Assembly (NCBI GenBank): GCA_900545935.1 | Contig: URAP01000006.1 | Location: 9,600-73,599 of the forward strand | Direction: 5' to 3' | Length of the DNA stretch: 64,000 nucleotides | From: an uncultured Eubacteriales bacterium | GTDB lineage: Bacteria > Bacillota > Clostridia > Oscillospirales > CAG-272 | Shown here: positions 44,122-52,008 of the stretch, piece by piece | Position numbering within the stretch: the stretch's first letter is position 1 | Layout of the letters: each line of letters opens with the position of its first letter | Program-made: the position numbers and the translations under genes | Notes under the pieces: model-generated | Database searches by the model: none | Told to the model about the DNA's origin: nothing | What the model saw: only the letters and a program-made list of their open reading frames with translations

Positions 44122-44556
44122 ATGAACGCGGGCATTGAATTTACGAAAAAAACGGCACTTGCCTACGATGCGGTATGTAAGCCGCTGTGCCGGGAGCTCG
44201 GGCTGCCGCAGACGGCATTTGATATACTGATGTTTCTTGCCAACAATTCCGAATACACGACGGCGGGGGATATCGTGAACATCAGAAGGATAAAGCCGAA
44301 TCTTGTCTCGGTCAACGTCGATCGTCTTGTGCGCAGCGGATATCTTGAGCGCAGGAGTGTTTCCGGCGACCGCAGAAAGACCTCGCTTCTGCTGACCGAG
44401 CGAGCGGAGCCGATAGTACGGCGGGGACGCGAGGTTCAGGAGCGCTTTTCGGAGCTGATGTTTCGCGGGCTTACTGAGGCGGAGAGGGAGAGCTTTCTTT
44501 ACACGCTTGCCGCGATAGGTCGGAATCTCGATTCGGTATTGGAGGAGAATAGCTGA
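44122..44556 (+). CDS. MarR family transcriptional regulator
   Basis: This 144-residue winged-helix regulator has a typical MarR layout: LPQTAFDILMFLANNSEYTT leads into the HTH, recognition helix near IKPNLVSVNVDRLVRSGYL (residues about 59-77), and the wing in RRSVSGDRRKTSLLLTERA. GGAGGTG precedes the ATG. It starts the operon with the TauE permease two bases downstream and probably represses the operon through the dyad at 44077-44105. The inducer may be the compound handled by the permease. Confidence 0.92.
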   Translation: MNAGIEFTKKTALAYDAVCKPLCRELGLPQTAFDILMFLANNSEYTTAGDIVNIRRIKPNLVSVNVDRLVRSGYLERRSVSGDRRKTSLLLTERAEPIVRRGREVQERFSELMFRGLTEAERESFLYTLAAIGRNLDSVLEENS

Positions 44557-44557
44557 T

Positions 44558-45337
44558 ATGAAGCTGCTTATAACGGTTATAGTTACTTTTTTTGCCGGAA
44601 TGGGTGCGGGACTCGGCACCGGCTTTGCCGGTATGAGCGCCGCAGCGGTGATAAGTCCGATGCTTATCACCTTTCTCGGTATGGATCCGTATGCGGCGGT
44701 GGGCATAGCACTTGCCTCCGATGTGCTTGCCAGTGCCGTTTCGGCATATACATACGGCAAGAGCAAGAACCTCGATATCCGCAACGGCATAATAATGATG
44801 GCGACGGTGCTTGCCTTTACCGTCGTCGGCAGCTATGCGGCAAGCCTGCTGCCGTCGGCAACTATGGGCAGCTTCTCGGTCATTATGACCTTCCTGCTCG
44901 GAGTAAAATTTATCGTTCGCCCCGTCATGACCACCAAGGAGGCAATGGCGGGCGTATCGGCAAAAAAGCGCGCGATACAGTCGGTCGTCTGCGGCGCGGT
45001 CATCGGGCTTATCTGCGGCTTTGTAGGCGCGGGCGGCGGTATGATGATGCTGCTTATCCTGACCTCTGTGCTCGGCTATGAGCTTAAGACCGCCGTGGGT
45101 ACGAGCGTGCTTATCATGACCTTTACCGCGCTTACCGGCGCTGTATCTCATTTCGTTATCGGCGGTGCACCCGATATTACCGTTCTTGTGCTCTGCGTTG
45201 TGTTTACGCTGATATGGGCGAGGATAGCGGCGTTGTTTGCAAACCGCGCCGAGCCGCGCACGCTCAACCGCGCTACCGGTATCGTTCTTGTCGTGCTCGG
45301 AGCGGCGATATTCGCTTTTTCAATGCTCGGAAGGTGA
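44558..45337 (+). CDS. TauE/SafE family (sulfite/organosulfonate) exporter
   Basis: This 259-residue protein has about eight hydrophobic helices in two repeats typical of the TauE/SafE (DUF81) family: GLGTGFAGMSAAAVISPML near residue 18 and GFVGAGGGMMMLLILTSVLG near 155. Members move sulfite, sulfoacetate and similar anions. It begins two bases after the marR stop; GGAGGAG lies inside marR. Function as an exporter for the MarR ligand is inference. Confidence 0.9.
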   Translation: MKLLITVIVTFFAGMGAGLGTGFAGMSAAAVISPMLITFLGMDPYAAVGIALASDVLASAVSAYTYGKSKNLDIRNGIIMMATVLAFTVVGSYAASLLPSATMGSFSVIMTFLLGVKFIVRPVMTTKEAMAGVSAKKRAIQSVVCGAVIGLICGFVGAGGGMMMLLILTSVLGYELKTAVGTSVLIMTFTALTGAVSHFVIGGAPDITVLVLCVVFTLIWARIAALFANRAEPRTLNRATGIVLVVLGAAIFAFSMLGR

Positions 45338-45495
45338 TTCGATATAGGCGGCGATCCGCTCATATTGCTGCAGTACAGGACGCAATAAGGGCGATATCGC
45401 CGTATGCTTGTGTGCAGATTATTATGAAATTACCGCAGAATGTCGAAATAGTCCGGTGCTTTATACATTATTTATCCTAAATGTGTAAAAAGCCC

Positions 45496-45524
45496 TTGAA
45501 AACCGCACGTATATCGTATATAAT
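45496..45524 (+). promoter_or_regulatory. Promoter upstream of the HD-GYP/GGDEF gene
   Basis: TTGAAA (45496-45501), a 17-base spacer and TATAAT (45519-45524) predict transcription from about 45531, nearly 290 bases before the start codon. Confidence 0.78.
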
Positions 45525-45581
45525 CAGGGACAGAAAAATGCTGTGATATGTGATGCTGCAACGCACAATGAGGGCAGAACG

Positions 45582-45611
45582 GCAGTCGGCGATCAGCTGA
45601 CTGCTTTTTTT
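45582..45611 (+). terminator. Early terminator in the leader of the HD-GYP/GGDEF gene
   Basis: GCAGTCGGC pairs with GCTGACTGC (45582-45604, one G-T pair) around a GATCA loop, followed by TTTTTTT. It lies about 50-80 bases after the predicted transcript start and before any gene, so it is an attenuator or the end of a small RNA. Confidence 0.82.
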
Positions 45612-45630
45612 GCGGCAGGCAGCAGATGCG

Positions 45631-45762
45631 CGAGCAGGACGGAGCTATATCCGGCTCGTATGATCCGGCTGCCTTGATGCGCGCCGGCTCATATAACCGG
45701 GGTGTTCGTATGTGCGCCGATTGTTATGGTGAAAGCCGTCGGACAATATGTCCGGTTCGTAT
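45631..45762 (+). repeat. Three degenerate 50-base hairpin units in the leader
   Basis: Three units end in the same TCGTATG string (about 45656, 45706 and 45757; spacing 50-51 bases). Each contains a short hairpin with an ATA-rich loop: CGGAGCTATATCCGG, CCGGCTCATATAACCGG and CGGACAATATGTCCGG. They lie between the early terminator and the gene. I know no riboswitch with this pattern. Confidence 0.5.
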
Positions 45763-45818
45763 GTCTAAGCGCCTCTGCGCAGGCATCAACTTTTATATAT
45801 TGTTTCTGAGAGGGTACT

Positions 45819-48293
45819 ATGGATAAAAGAAAGCTGCTTATTGCAGACGATTCCGAGCTGAATCGTGCTATACTCGCAAATATGCTTGAGCAGGACTATG
45901 ATATCATCGAGGTAACGGGCGGAGAGGAGACCCTTGCCGCTTTGCAGACCTATCGCGGAGAGATATCCGCACTGCTGCTTGATATCGTGATGCCGGGCAT
46001 GGGCGGCTTTGAGGTGCTTGAGGAGATGCGCAGTCGTCATTGGCTCGATGATGTTCCCACCATTATGATCTCTGCGGAGACGGGCAATGCATACATAGAC
46101 CGTGCATTTAGTCTCGGTGCCTCCGACTATATCAGTCGGCCGTTTGCACCGGTGGTGGTGCGCCATCGAATAATAAATACCATACTTCTGCACACGAAAA
46201 AGCAGCAGCTGATGGATGTCGCCGAGGGCTGGTTTCGCCGACAGGAAAAGAACAGCGAGGTGCTGGTGTCGGTGCTTTGCTACGGGATGGAACGCCGCGT
46301 GGGAGAGACCGGACTGCATATGAATGGCGTAGGCAGACTGACGGCGCTGCTGCTCCGTCAGCTGCTCAAGCGTACCGACCGATACCGCCTTTCTGCCGAT
46401 GATATCGAGATGATTGCAATGGCGGCGAGATTGCATGATATCGGAAAGCTGCTCGTGCCGTCGGATGTGCTGAAAAAGCCGACGCCGCTGACCGATGAGG
46501 AGATGGCGCAGGTTCGTCAGCATACGCGGCTCGGCGTACAGATACTTACGGGGCTGCCGCTGTATCAGAATGAGACGCTGATAAAATACGCCGTCGCCAT
46601 CTGCCGCTCGCACCATGAGCGGTGGAGGGGAGAAGGATATCCGGACGGGCTTGTCGGAGATGCTATACCGATAGTTGCACAGGTTGTATCGCTTGCCGAC
46701 TCGTATGACGCATTGACGAGCGAACGCAGCTATAAGCCCGCCTATCCGCATGAAAAAGCGATGCAGATGATACATGCAGGCGAGTGCGGCAGCTTTAATC
46801 CGCTGCTGCTCGATTGCCTTGATGATATCTCCGAGCTTGTAAGGCAGGGAGTCGCAGAGCGAAATAACGTGCAGAACAGCGAGGTTCATCGCGCGGTCGA
46901 GGAGCTGTACGGCGGTCAGGACATTATGGCGGCTCGCATGACGCATCAGATTGAGGAGGCGAGCGCAAAGCAGGAGTATTTTTCCACGCAGACCGATGAG
47001 CTGTGGTTTGAGTACACCGTTCAGCCCTCCGCCATCAGCCTGTCGCACGGGGCATGTGATCAGACCGGGTTGCCTGCGGTCATCGTCGACCCGCAGAGCA
47101 ATTCGGATTTTATAGATGCGGTGGGAGGAGAAACGGTGCGTGCGTTACGCGACCGGCTCGACTCGCTGTCGTCGGATGAGACGCACATCGAATTGATGGC
47201 GGATATAATGCTCGGCGGACGGCTGCGCCGCTGTCGGATAACGGTGCTCGTTATTCGCGCTCTCTCTTCTGCCGGAGTCGGATGCAGCTGCCTTGTCGGA
47301 AAGGTCGACGATATCAACGACAGTTATGCAAGGCTTGAGGAATATGACAGAGAATCGGAGAACGAGGTAACCGAGCAGGTGCTGCTTCCGGTCACTGTGG
47401 GTGCGGGGGATGTGCTGCGCATAGCACACGATCAGGTAGGTGCTGTCATGCAGTGCTATCGAAAGATGTTTGCCATCGTTCGCCTTGTCGACCCGGGAAT
47501 ATGCATGCAGGTGTCAGCCGGTGCGGGCGTTCACCATATCGAGCACAGTGAACACTGCTATTCGGTATGGAACAAGTTCCATCGGTGCGAGAACTGCATC
47601 TCTCAGGAGGCCATCCGCACGAGCAAAACGCAGAGCAAGGTCGAGACCGACGGAGGGGAGGTTTACTATGTTCTCGCATCACGCGTCGAGATAGACGGTA
47701 TACCGTATTCGCTCGAGTGCGTCAATCCCATCAGGTCTGCGGCAGCGGAAGCGGAAAGTGATGAAAGCCTTTTAGGTCAGCTGCTCATACGCAACCGTCA
47801 GGTATACATAGACTCTATGACTCAGGTATTTAACCGCCGCTATTACGACGAGCGTATACGCAATCTCACCGGCGAGCAGGCGATCGCCATGATAGACATA
47901 GATAATTTCAAGCATATAAACGACACCTTCGGACATCCGGCGGGAGACGAGGCGCTGCGCAGTGTTGCGCAGACCGTCCGCTTTATGCTGCGCAGCAGAG
48001 ACGAGCTGATACGCTACGGCGGAGATGAGTTTTTTCTGTTGTTCCACGGTCTGCCGGAATATAATCTCCCGAGTAAGCTGAATCAGATATGCGAGGCAGT
48101 CCGTAAGATAAAGCTGCCGAAGTACCCGGATCTGCATCTCAGTATCAGCATAGGCGGAGTCTATGCAGCCGGAAGAATATCCGAGCTGATTCGCAAGGCG
48201 GATATCGCACTGTATGAGGCAAAGATTAAGCGTGACAGGGCTGTCGTGTTCGGTATCTCCGATAGCAGTGCTGCGAGTGGTAATAATGATTAA
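45819..48293 (+). CDS. Response regulator with HD-GYP and GGDEF domains (c-di-GMP turnover)
   Basis: This 824-residue cytoplasmic protein joins opposing activities. The receiver domain (residues about 1-120) has the phosphoacceptor Asp55, but Arg107 replaces the usual conserved Lys (DYISRPF). The HD-GYP domain (about 145-345) has HD at 206-207 and HHERWRGEGYPDG at 265-277, so it is probably an active c-di-GMP phosphodiesterase. A PAS-like middle (about 530-640) carries a C-x9-C-x2-C cluster (Cys580, Cys590, Cys593) common in clostridial sensor proteins. The C-terminal GGDEF domain (about 660-815) has an intact GGDEF at 734-738. No histidine kinase is adjacent. The ATG at 45819 follows GAGAGGG. 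Confidence 0.92.
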   Translation: MDKRKLLIADDSELNRAILANMLEQDYDIIEVTGGEETLAALQTYRGEISALLLDIVMPGMGGFEVLEEMRSRHWLDDVPTIMISAETGNAYIDRAFSLGASDYISRPFAPVVVRHRIINTILLHTKKQQLMDVAEGWFRRQEKNSEVLVSVLCYGMERRVGETGLHMNGVGRLTALLLRQLLKRTDRYRLSADDIEMIAMAARLHDIGKLLVPSDVLKKPTPLTDEEMAQVRQHTRLGVQILTGLPLYQNETLIKYAVAICRSHHERWRGEGYPDGLVGDAIPIVAQVVSLADSYDALTSERSYKPAYPHEKAMQMIHAGECGSFNPLLLDCLDDISELVRQGVAERNNVQNSEVHRAVEELYGGQDIMAARMTHQIEEASAKQEYFSTQTDELWFEYTVQPSAISLSHGACDQTGLPAVIVDPQSNSDFIDAVGGETVRALRDRLDSLSSDETHIELMADIMLGGRLRRCRITVLVIRALSSAGVGCSCLVGKVDDINDSYARLEEYDRESENEVTEQVLLPVTVGAGDVLRIAHDQVGAVMQCYRKMFAIVRLVDPGICMQVSAGAGVHHIEHSEHCYSVWNKFHRCENCISQEAIRTSKTQSKVETDGGEVYYVLASRVEIDGIPYSLECVNPIRSAAAEAESDESLLGQLLIRNRQVYIDSMTQVFNRRYYDERIRNLTGEQAIAMIDIDNFKHINDTFGHPAGDEALRSVAQTVRFMLRSRDELIRYGGDEFFLLFHGLPEYNLPSKLNQICEAVRKIKLPKYPDLHLSISIGGVYAAGRISELIRKADIALYEAKIKRDRAVVFGISDSSAASGNND

Positions 48294-48305
48294 GGAGGCG
48301 ACGTA

Positions 48306-48422
48306 ATGATAGGAGCGGAGAACGCAAGAGACCGTATCTCAGAGACGTCTTTAATGCTTCGCTGTCGCTCCGATAGTCGCCATGTCCGCAAATGGCTTTC
48401 GGTACGATATACGCAGGGCTGA
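48306..48422 (+). CDS. Possible 38-residue small protein
   Basis: A short open frame begins 12 bases after the HD-GYP/GGDEF stop, behind a near-perfect AAGGAGG with seven-base spacing. The predicted peptide is basic and polar, with no membrane segment or Cys pair, and has no known relative that I recognise. The strong ribosome binding site is the only real support. The rest of the gap 48423-48721 holds only the terminator. Confidence 0.35.
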   Translation: MIGAENARDRISETSLMLRCRSDSRHVRKWLSVRYTQG

Positions 48423-48544
48423 TCGGCAGGGAATCATCTGCTGAAGCGGCAAGCACCGAAAAGCTGCCGCACAACGCAGCATATTATGCAGATAGATGAA
48501 ACGCAGCCGATCTGAATATACAGATAGGTGATAAAAGAATAAAA

Positions 48545-48586
48545 GCGGGCTGTTAAAAAACAAGTTTTTTTAACAGCCCGCTTTTT
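48545..48586. terminator. Bidirectional terminator
   Basis: GCGGGCTGTTAAAA pairs with TTTTAACAGCCCGC (48545-48581), flanked by AAAA on the left and TTTTT on the right. It ends the c-di-GMP gene and the convergent gene at 48722. Confidence 0.93.
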
Positions 48587-48721
48587 GTAATACTGATAAT
48601 ATGTTCGGAGCGGGTAGCTTTGTCCCGTCAGGCGTATGAGTGTACATTATGGGCAAATTTTCTGCAGGGAAGTGAATTATGCTCCATATAGGATTATCCG
48701 ACAGATCGGCTCCGAAGCGTA

Positions 48722-49168
48722 TTAATCGTTCTCCGAGTCGTCGGACAGCTCTTCGATAAGCCCCATTTTTTCGACATTGCCGAGGTAACGCCTGCATGCA
48801 TCTGCATTTTTCGGTGCCCCGGCGATGTATCTGCGCATCTGAACGGAAAAGTCTCGCCAACAGTCCTCGCTGCGGCTCGGTATAGTTATCCGCTCTTTTT
48901 TGAATGTAACGGAGCAGTTCAGCATTCTGCATGCCGCAAGAAAAGGAAACAGTTCCGTTATTCCCTGCTCGAATGTGACCAGAACGGACGGGATGACGAT
49001 CCTTTTTCCGGGGCGGATCAGCTCGAAATGCGGTGCGCCGGAAAACGCCTCTATGTCGTTTATATGCCTTTCTTTCGGTATATTTATTCTCGGGCGCTTA
49101 GCCATCGGGGCGGTGTGTCCGTCGAGGCTGTCGTCGTGCTTACTTTTCATTGTGGATCTCGTTATCAT
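48722..49168 (-). CDS. Hypothetical protein
   Basis: The predicted 148-residue protein is soluble, basic in its N-terminal half and acidic at the end (EELSDDSEND). I recognise no domain. Reality of the gene is supported by a good promoter 70 bases upstream, a terminator downstream and a protein-like middle (FELIRPGKRIVIPSVLVTFE). The start is uncertain: ATGs at 49168 and 49150 both have poor ribosome binding sites. Confidence 0.6.
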   Translation of the reverse strand: MITRSTMKSKHDDSLDGHTAPMAKRPRINIPKERHINDIEAFSGAPHFELIRPGKRIVIPSVLVTFEQGITELFPFLAACRMLNCSVTFKKERITIPSRSEDCWRDFSVQMRRYIAGAPKNADACRRYLGNVEKMGLIEELSDDSEND

Positions 49169-49245
49169 TTTTTGCTCTTATAATATGCTCTTCGCTTTGT
49201 TATTCTTTTTGCGAATTTTCGTGTATATAACTATCGTACGGCGGT

Positions 49246-49274
49246 ATTATGACACAAATTATACGATTTGTCAA
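49246..49274 (-). promoter_or_regulatory. Promoter of the hypothetical gene at 48722
   Basis: On the minus strand, TTGACA (49269-49274), a 17-base spacer and CATAAT (49246-49251). Confidence 0.65.
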
Positions 49275-49460
49275 TAGTTGCTTTATAAAAATACAAAAAG
49301 AGGGAAACGAACGCGCAATGCTTTTCGGACAGGACGGCGCATCCGCCTCACTTTACGGCGATTTGTCCCGATGTACGCTTTGCCGCCGCACGGTGCTTTG
49401 TTTTAGCATGACCGAAAACCGTACCGTAATATTCGACCGTGACATAAACCGATACGCGCG

Positions 49461-51290
49461 TTATTCGACCGTGACCGATTTTGCAAGGTTGCGGGGATGA
49501 TCGACATCGCAGCCGCGCAGCTGTGCCGTGCGCAGCGCGATAAGCTGTACGGCTGTTACCGCCGAAATGCAGGCGAGCTCCGGCGGGAGCGGCGGAAGCG
49601 TGAATACGGTATCTGCCGTATCCGAGGCATTTTCAAAGTCGGGAGTACAAAAGAGAACCGTGTAACCGCCCCGCGCACGAACCTCGGCAATGTTTCCCGC
49701 GGTCTTTGCGTGGTAAAGCGGGTCGGTGGCGAGCGCCGCAAGGATAGTTCCGCGCTCGATGAGCGACAGTGTTCCGTGCTTCAGCTCTCCTGCGGCATAT
49801 GCCTCGCTGTGAATATAGGATATTTCTTTCAGCTTCAGCGAGCATTCGGTGCAGGCGGGAAAATCCGGCCCTCTGCCGATAAAGTATGCATCGCTTTTAT
49901 CACGGAGCAGCCGTGCTATCTCGGACAGCTCGCTGTCGCGCGAGAGGATGCTCTCTATTGCATGAGGCAGATCGGAGACGAGTGCGGAGGCCAGCGCTCT
50001 GCCGCGCTCTGCGCCGAGCCGTCCTCGCAGCACACCGAGTTTTATCGCCGTCATTGCGAGCAGCACTGCCTGAGTGGTATAGCCCTTGGTTGTGGCAACA
50101 GCTATCTCCGGTCCCGCGCACTGATAGAGTACATAGTCCGCCTCGACTGCTGCGGTAGAGCCTACCGCGTTGACTATGGCGAGCGTTCGCTTGCCGTTTT
50201 TCTTTGCCAGTCTCAGTGCGGCGAGTGTGTCGGCGGTCTCGCCTGACTGAGAGATAGGTATAACGAGAGTATGTCCGTTCATCGCCGGAGGACGATAGCG
50301 ATACTCGGAGGCGGTATTGACCGTTACCGGAATTCCGGCAAGCTCCTCTATCCAGAATCGCCCGAGCAGTGCGGCATGCGTTGCCGAACCGCAGGCGACT
50401 ATCTCGATGCCGTCCGGTTCGCACCATACGGTGTCGGGAATCCCGTCGGCGGAGAAATCGGGCAATCCGTCCGCGCCGAGCCGTGCGCCGGCGCAGCGGC
50501 GTATGGCATTAGGCTGTTCGTTTATCTCTTTTTCCATATAGCTGTCGTATCCGTCGGTACCGACAGTGCCTATACTTGCAGAAAAGGTCTCCGGCTGTCG
50601 ACGCTCGGCATTGCCATCTCGGTCGATGTAATAGATGCCGCCGTGTTCAATGCGGCAGACCTGTCCCTGCGGCGGTCGAAGCATGCTGCGTGTATAGTCG
50701 AGTACGGCAGGAGCATCCGAGGCTATGAAGCACTCACCGTCGCCGACGGCGAGTACGAGCGGACTGTCATGTCTTACGGCGTAGATCACATCCGGTATGT
50801 CGTGAAACAGTATCGCAAGCGCATAGGAGCCGCGCATCTGCTCGCATGCCTCATATATCGCCGCCTCCGGCTTGCCGAGCCTGCGATACTCGCGGTCGAT
50901 GAGATGTGCGATACACTCGGTATCTGTCTCGCTGGCAAATGTATAGCCCTCGCCGAGCAGCTGCCTTTTGATCTGTGCGAAGTTGTCGAGAATGCCGTTG
51001 TGGACGAGTGTAAGGGTGTGTGATGCGTGCGGATGGGCATTGCTCTCGGTCGGCGCGCCGTGCGTCGCCCAGCGGGTGTGACCTATGCCGCAGCTGCTGT
51101 CCGGGATAGTCCCTGCCTTTTCTGCGAGAGCGGCGACTCTGCCTGTGCTTTTAACGCACCGTACCTCTCCGCCGGGCTCGGTCAGTGCTATTCCCGCCGA
51201 GTCGTAGCCACGGTATTCGAGTGCCGACAGCCCATGCAGCAGCACATTTTTTGCACTTTTCGCTCCGGTATATCCGATTATTCCACACAT
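49461..51290 (-). CDS. glmS: Glutamine-fructose-6-phosphate aminotransferase
   Basis: The 609-residue enzyme makes glucosamine-6-phosphate from fructose-6-phosphate and glutamine, the entry to amino-sugar synthesis. The N-terminal glutaminase starts MCGIIGYTG (Cys2 nucleophile) with GIGHTRWATHG near residue 68. Two SIS domains follow (IVACGSATHAALLGRFW near 293, SQSGETADTL near 345), and the end carries the conserved C-terminal tail (LAKSVTVE). GAGGAGAAAAAG precedes the ATG. It is third in the operon HTH-glmM, hexapeptide acetyltransferase, glmS. I saw no glmS ribozyme in the 46 bases before it. Confidence 0.96.
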   Translation of the reverse strand: MCGIIGYTGAKSAKNVLLHGLSALEYRGYDSAGIALTEPGGEVRCVKSTGRVAALAEKAGTIPDSSCGIGHTRWATHGAPTESNAHPHASHTLTLVHNGILDNFAQIKRQLLGEGYTFASETDTECIAHLIDREYRRLGKPEAAIYEACEQMRGSYALAILFHDIPDVIYAVRHDSPLVLAVGDGECFIASDAPAVLDYTRSMLRPPQGQVCRIEHGGIYYIDRDGNAERRQPETFSASIGTVGTDGYDSYMEKEINEQPNAIRRCAGARLGADGLPDFSADGIPDTVWCEPDGIEIVACGSATHAALLGRFWIEELAGIPVTVNTASEYRYRPPAMNGHTLVIPISQSGETADTLAALRLAKKNGKRTLAIVNAVGSTAAVEADYVLYQCAGPEIAVATTKGYTTQAVLLAMTAIKLGVLRGRLGAERGRALASALVSDLPHAIESILSRDSELSEIARLLRDKSDAYFIGRGPDFPACTECSLKLKEISYIHSEAYAAGELKHGTLSLIERGTILAALATDPLYHAKTAGNIAEVRARGGYTVLFCTPDFENASDTADTVFTLPPLPPELACISAVTAVQLIALRTAQLRGCDVDHPRNLAKSVTVE

Positions 51291-51336
51291 ATCTTTTTCT
51301 CCTCTCGGTGTATCAAGATTATCTTATCTATTATCC

Positions 51337-52008
51337 TTATTCTCTGATAACGATGCAGTCGGGGGATTTGACAATGCAATCCGGCGGGATAACTCCGCGT
51401 ATCGGGGTCAGTGGGTATATGCTCGTATTACGACCGACGACCGTGCCGGGATTGAGTACGCAGCCGCAGCCGATGTCGGCATTGTCGCCGAGTATCGCGC
51501 CGAGCTTTCGCAGCCCGGTCGCATAGTCGGTATCGCCGTGAATTACGACCGGTTTGCCGTCGGATTTCAGGTTTGAGCAGACAGCACCGGCACCCATATG
51601 CGCGCGGTTTCCGATGATCGAATCGCCCACATAATTGTAGTGCGGCAGCTGCACACCGTCGAGCAGTATGCAGTTTTTCAGCTCGGTCGAGTTTCCAATA
51701 ACGCAGCTGCGTCCTGCGATGATGTTTCCGCGCAGAAAAGCGCCGGGTCTTACCGTGCAGCCGTCGCCGAGGACTATCGGCGGCAGCAGTACCGCGCTCT
51801 CATGTATCGAGACATTTTTTCCTATGACTATTCCGTCCGCGAGGCGTGTGAAGCCCGGTGGCGGTGTCTTTGTCAGTGCGGCTGCGACCGAGCTGATGTC
51901 CGGCAGCAGCTGCCACGGGTATTCATAGGAATAAAAGATTTTGCTCAGATACGGCAGCTCGCATTTCATCAGCTCGGATGTTTTTATCTGATCATGCGTT
52001 CTATTCAC
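51337..52008 (-). CDS. Left-handed beta-helix acyltransferase, probable glucosamine-1-phosphate N-acetyltransferase
   Basis: This 223-residue protein is mostly hexapeptide repeats (IVIGKNVSIHESAVL, a PIVLGDGCTVRPGAFLRG stretch, CVIGNSTELKNCILL, YVGDSIIGNRAHMGAGAV, KLGAILGDNADIGCGCVLNPG), like the C-terminal acetyltransferase domain of GlmU and related sugar nucleotidyltransferases. The N-terminal uridylyltransferase domain is missing. Between glmM and glmS it most likely acetylates glucosamine-1-phosphate. It starts with GTG at 52006-52008 behind GAGG and overlaps the glmM stop by eight bases. The uridylyltransferase must be encoded elsewhere. Confidence 0.85.
   Translation of the reverse strand: MNRTHDQIKTSELMKCELPYLSKIFYSYEYPWQLLPDISSVAAALTKTPPPGFTRLADGIVIGKNVSIHESAVLLPPIVLGDGCTVRPGAFLRGNIIAGRSCVIGNSTELKNCILLDGVQLPHYNYVGDSIIGNRAHMGAGAVCSNLKSDGKPVVIHGDTDYATGLRKLGAILGDNADIGCGCVLNPGTVVGRNTSIYPLTPIRGVIPPDCIVKSPDCIVIRE

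Noticed and set aside
45531..45611. A c-di-GMP-I riboswitch before the HD-GYP/GGDEF gene
   Set aside because: A CGCACAATGAGGGCA string recalls part of the motif, but the second conserved segment and the tetraloop/receptor pair are missing.
51291..51336. A glmS ribozyme
   Set aside because: glmS is internal to an operon and only 46 bases precede it, too few for the ribozyme; no matching core is seen.
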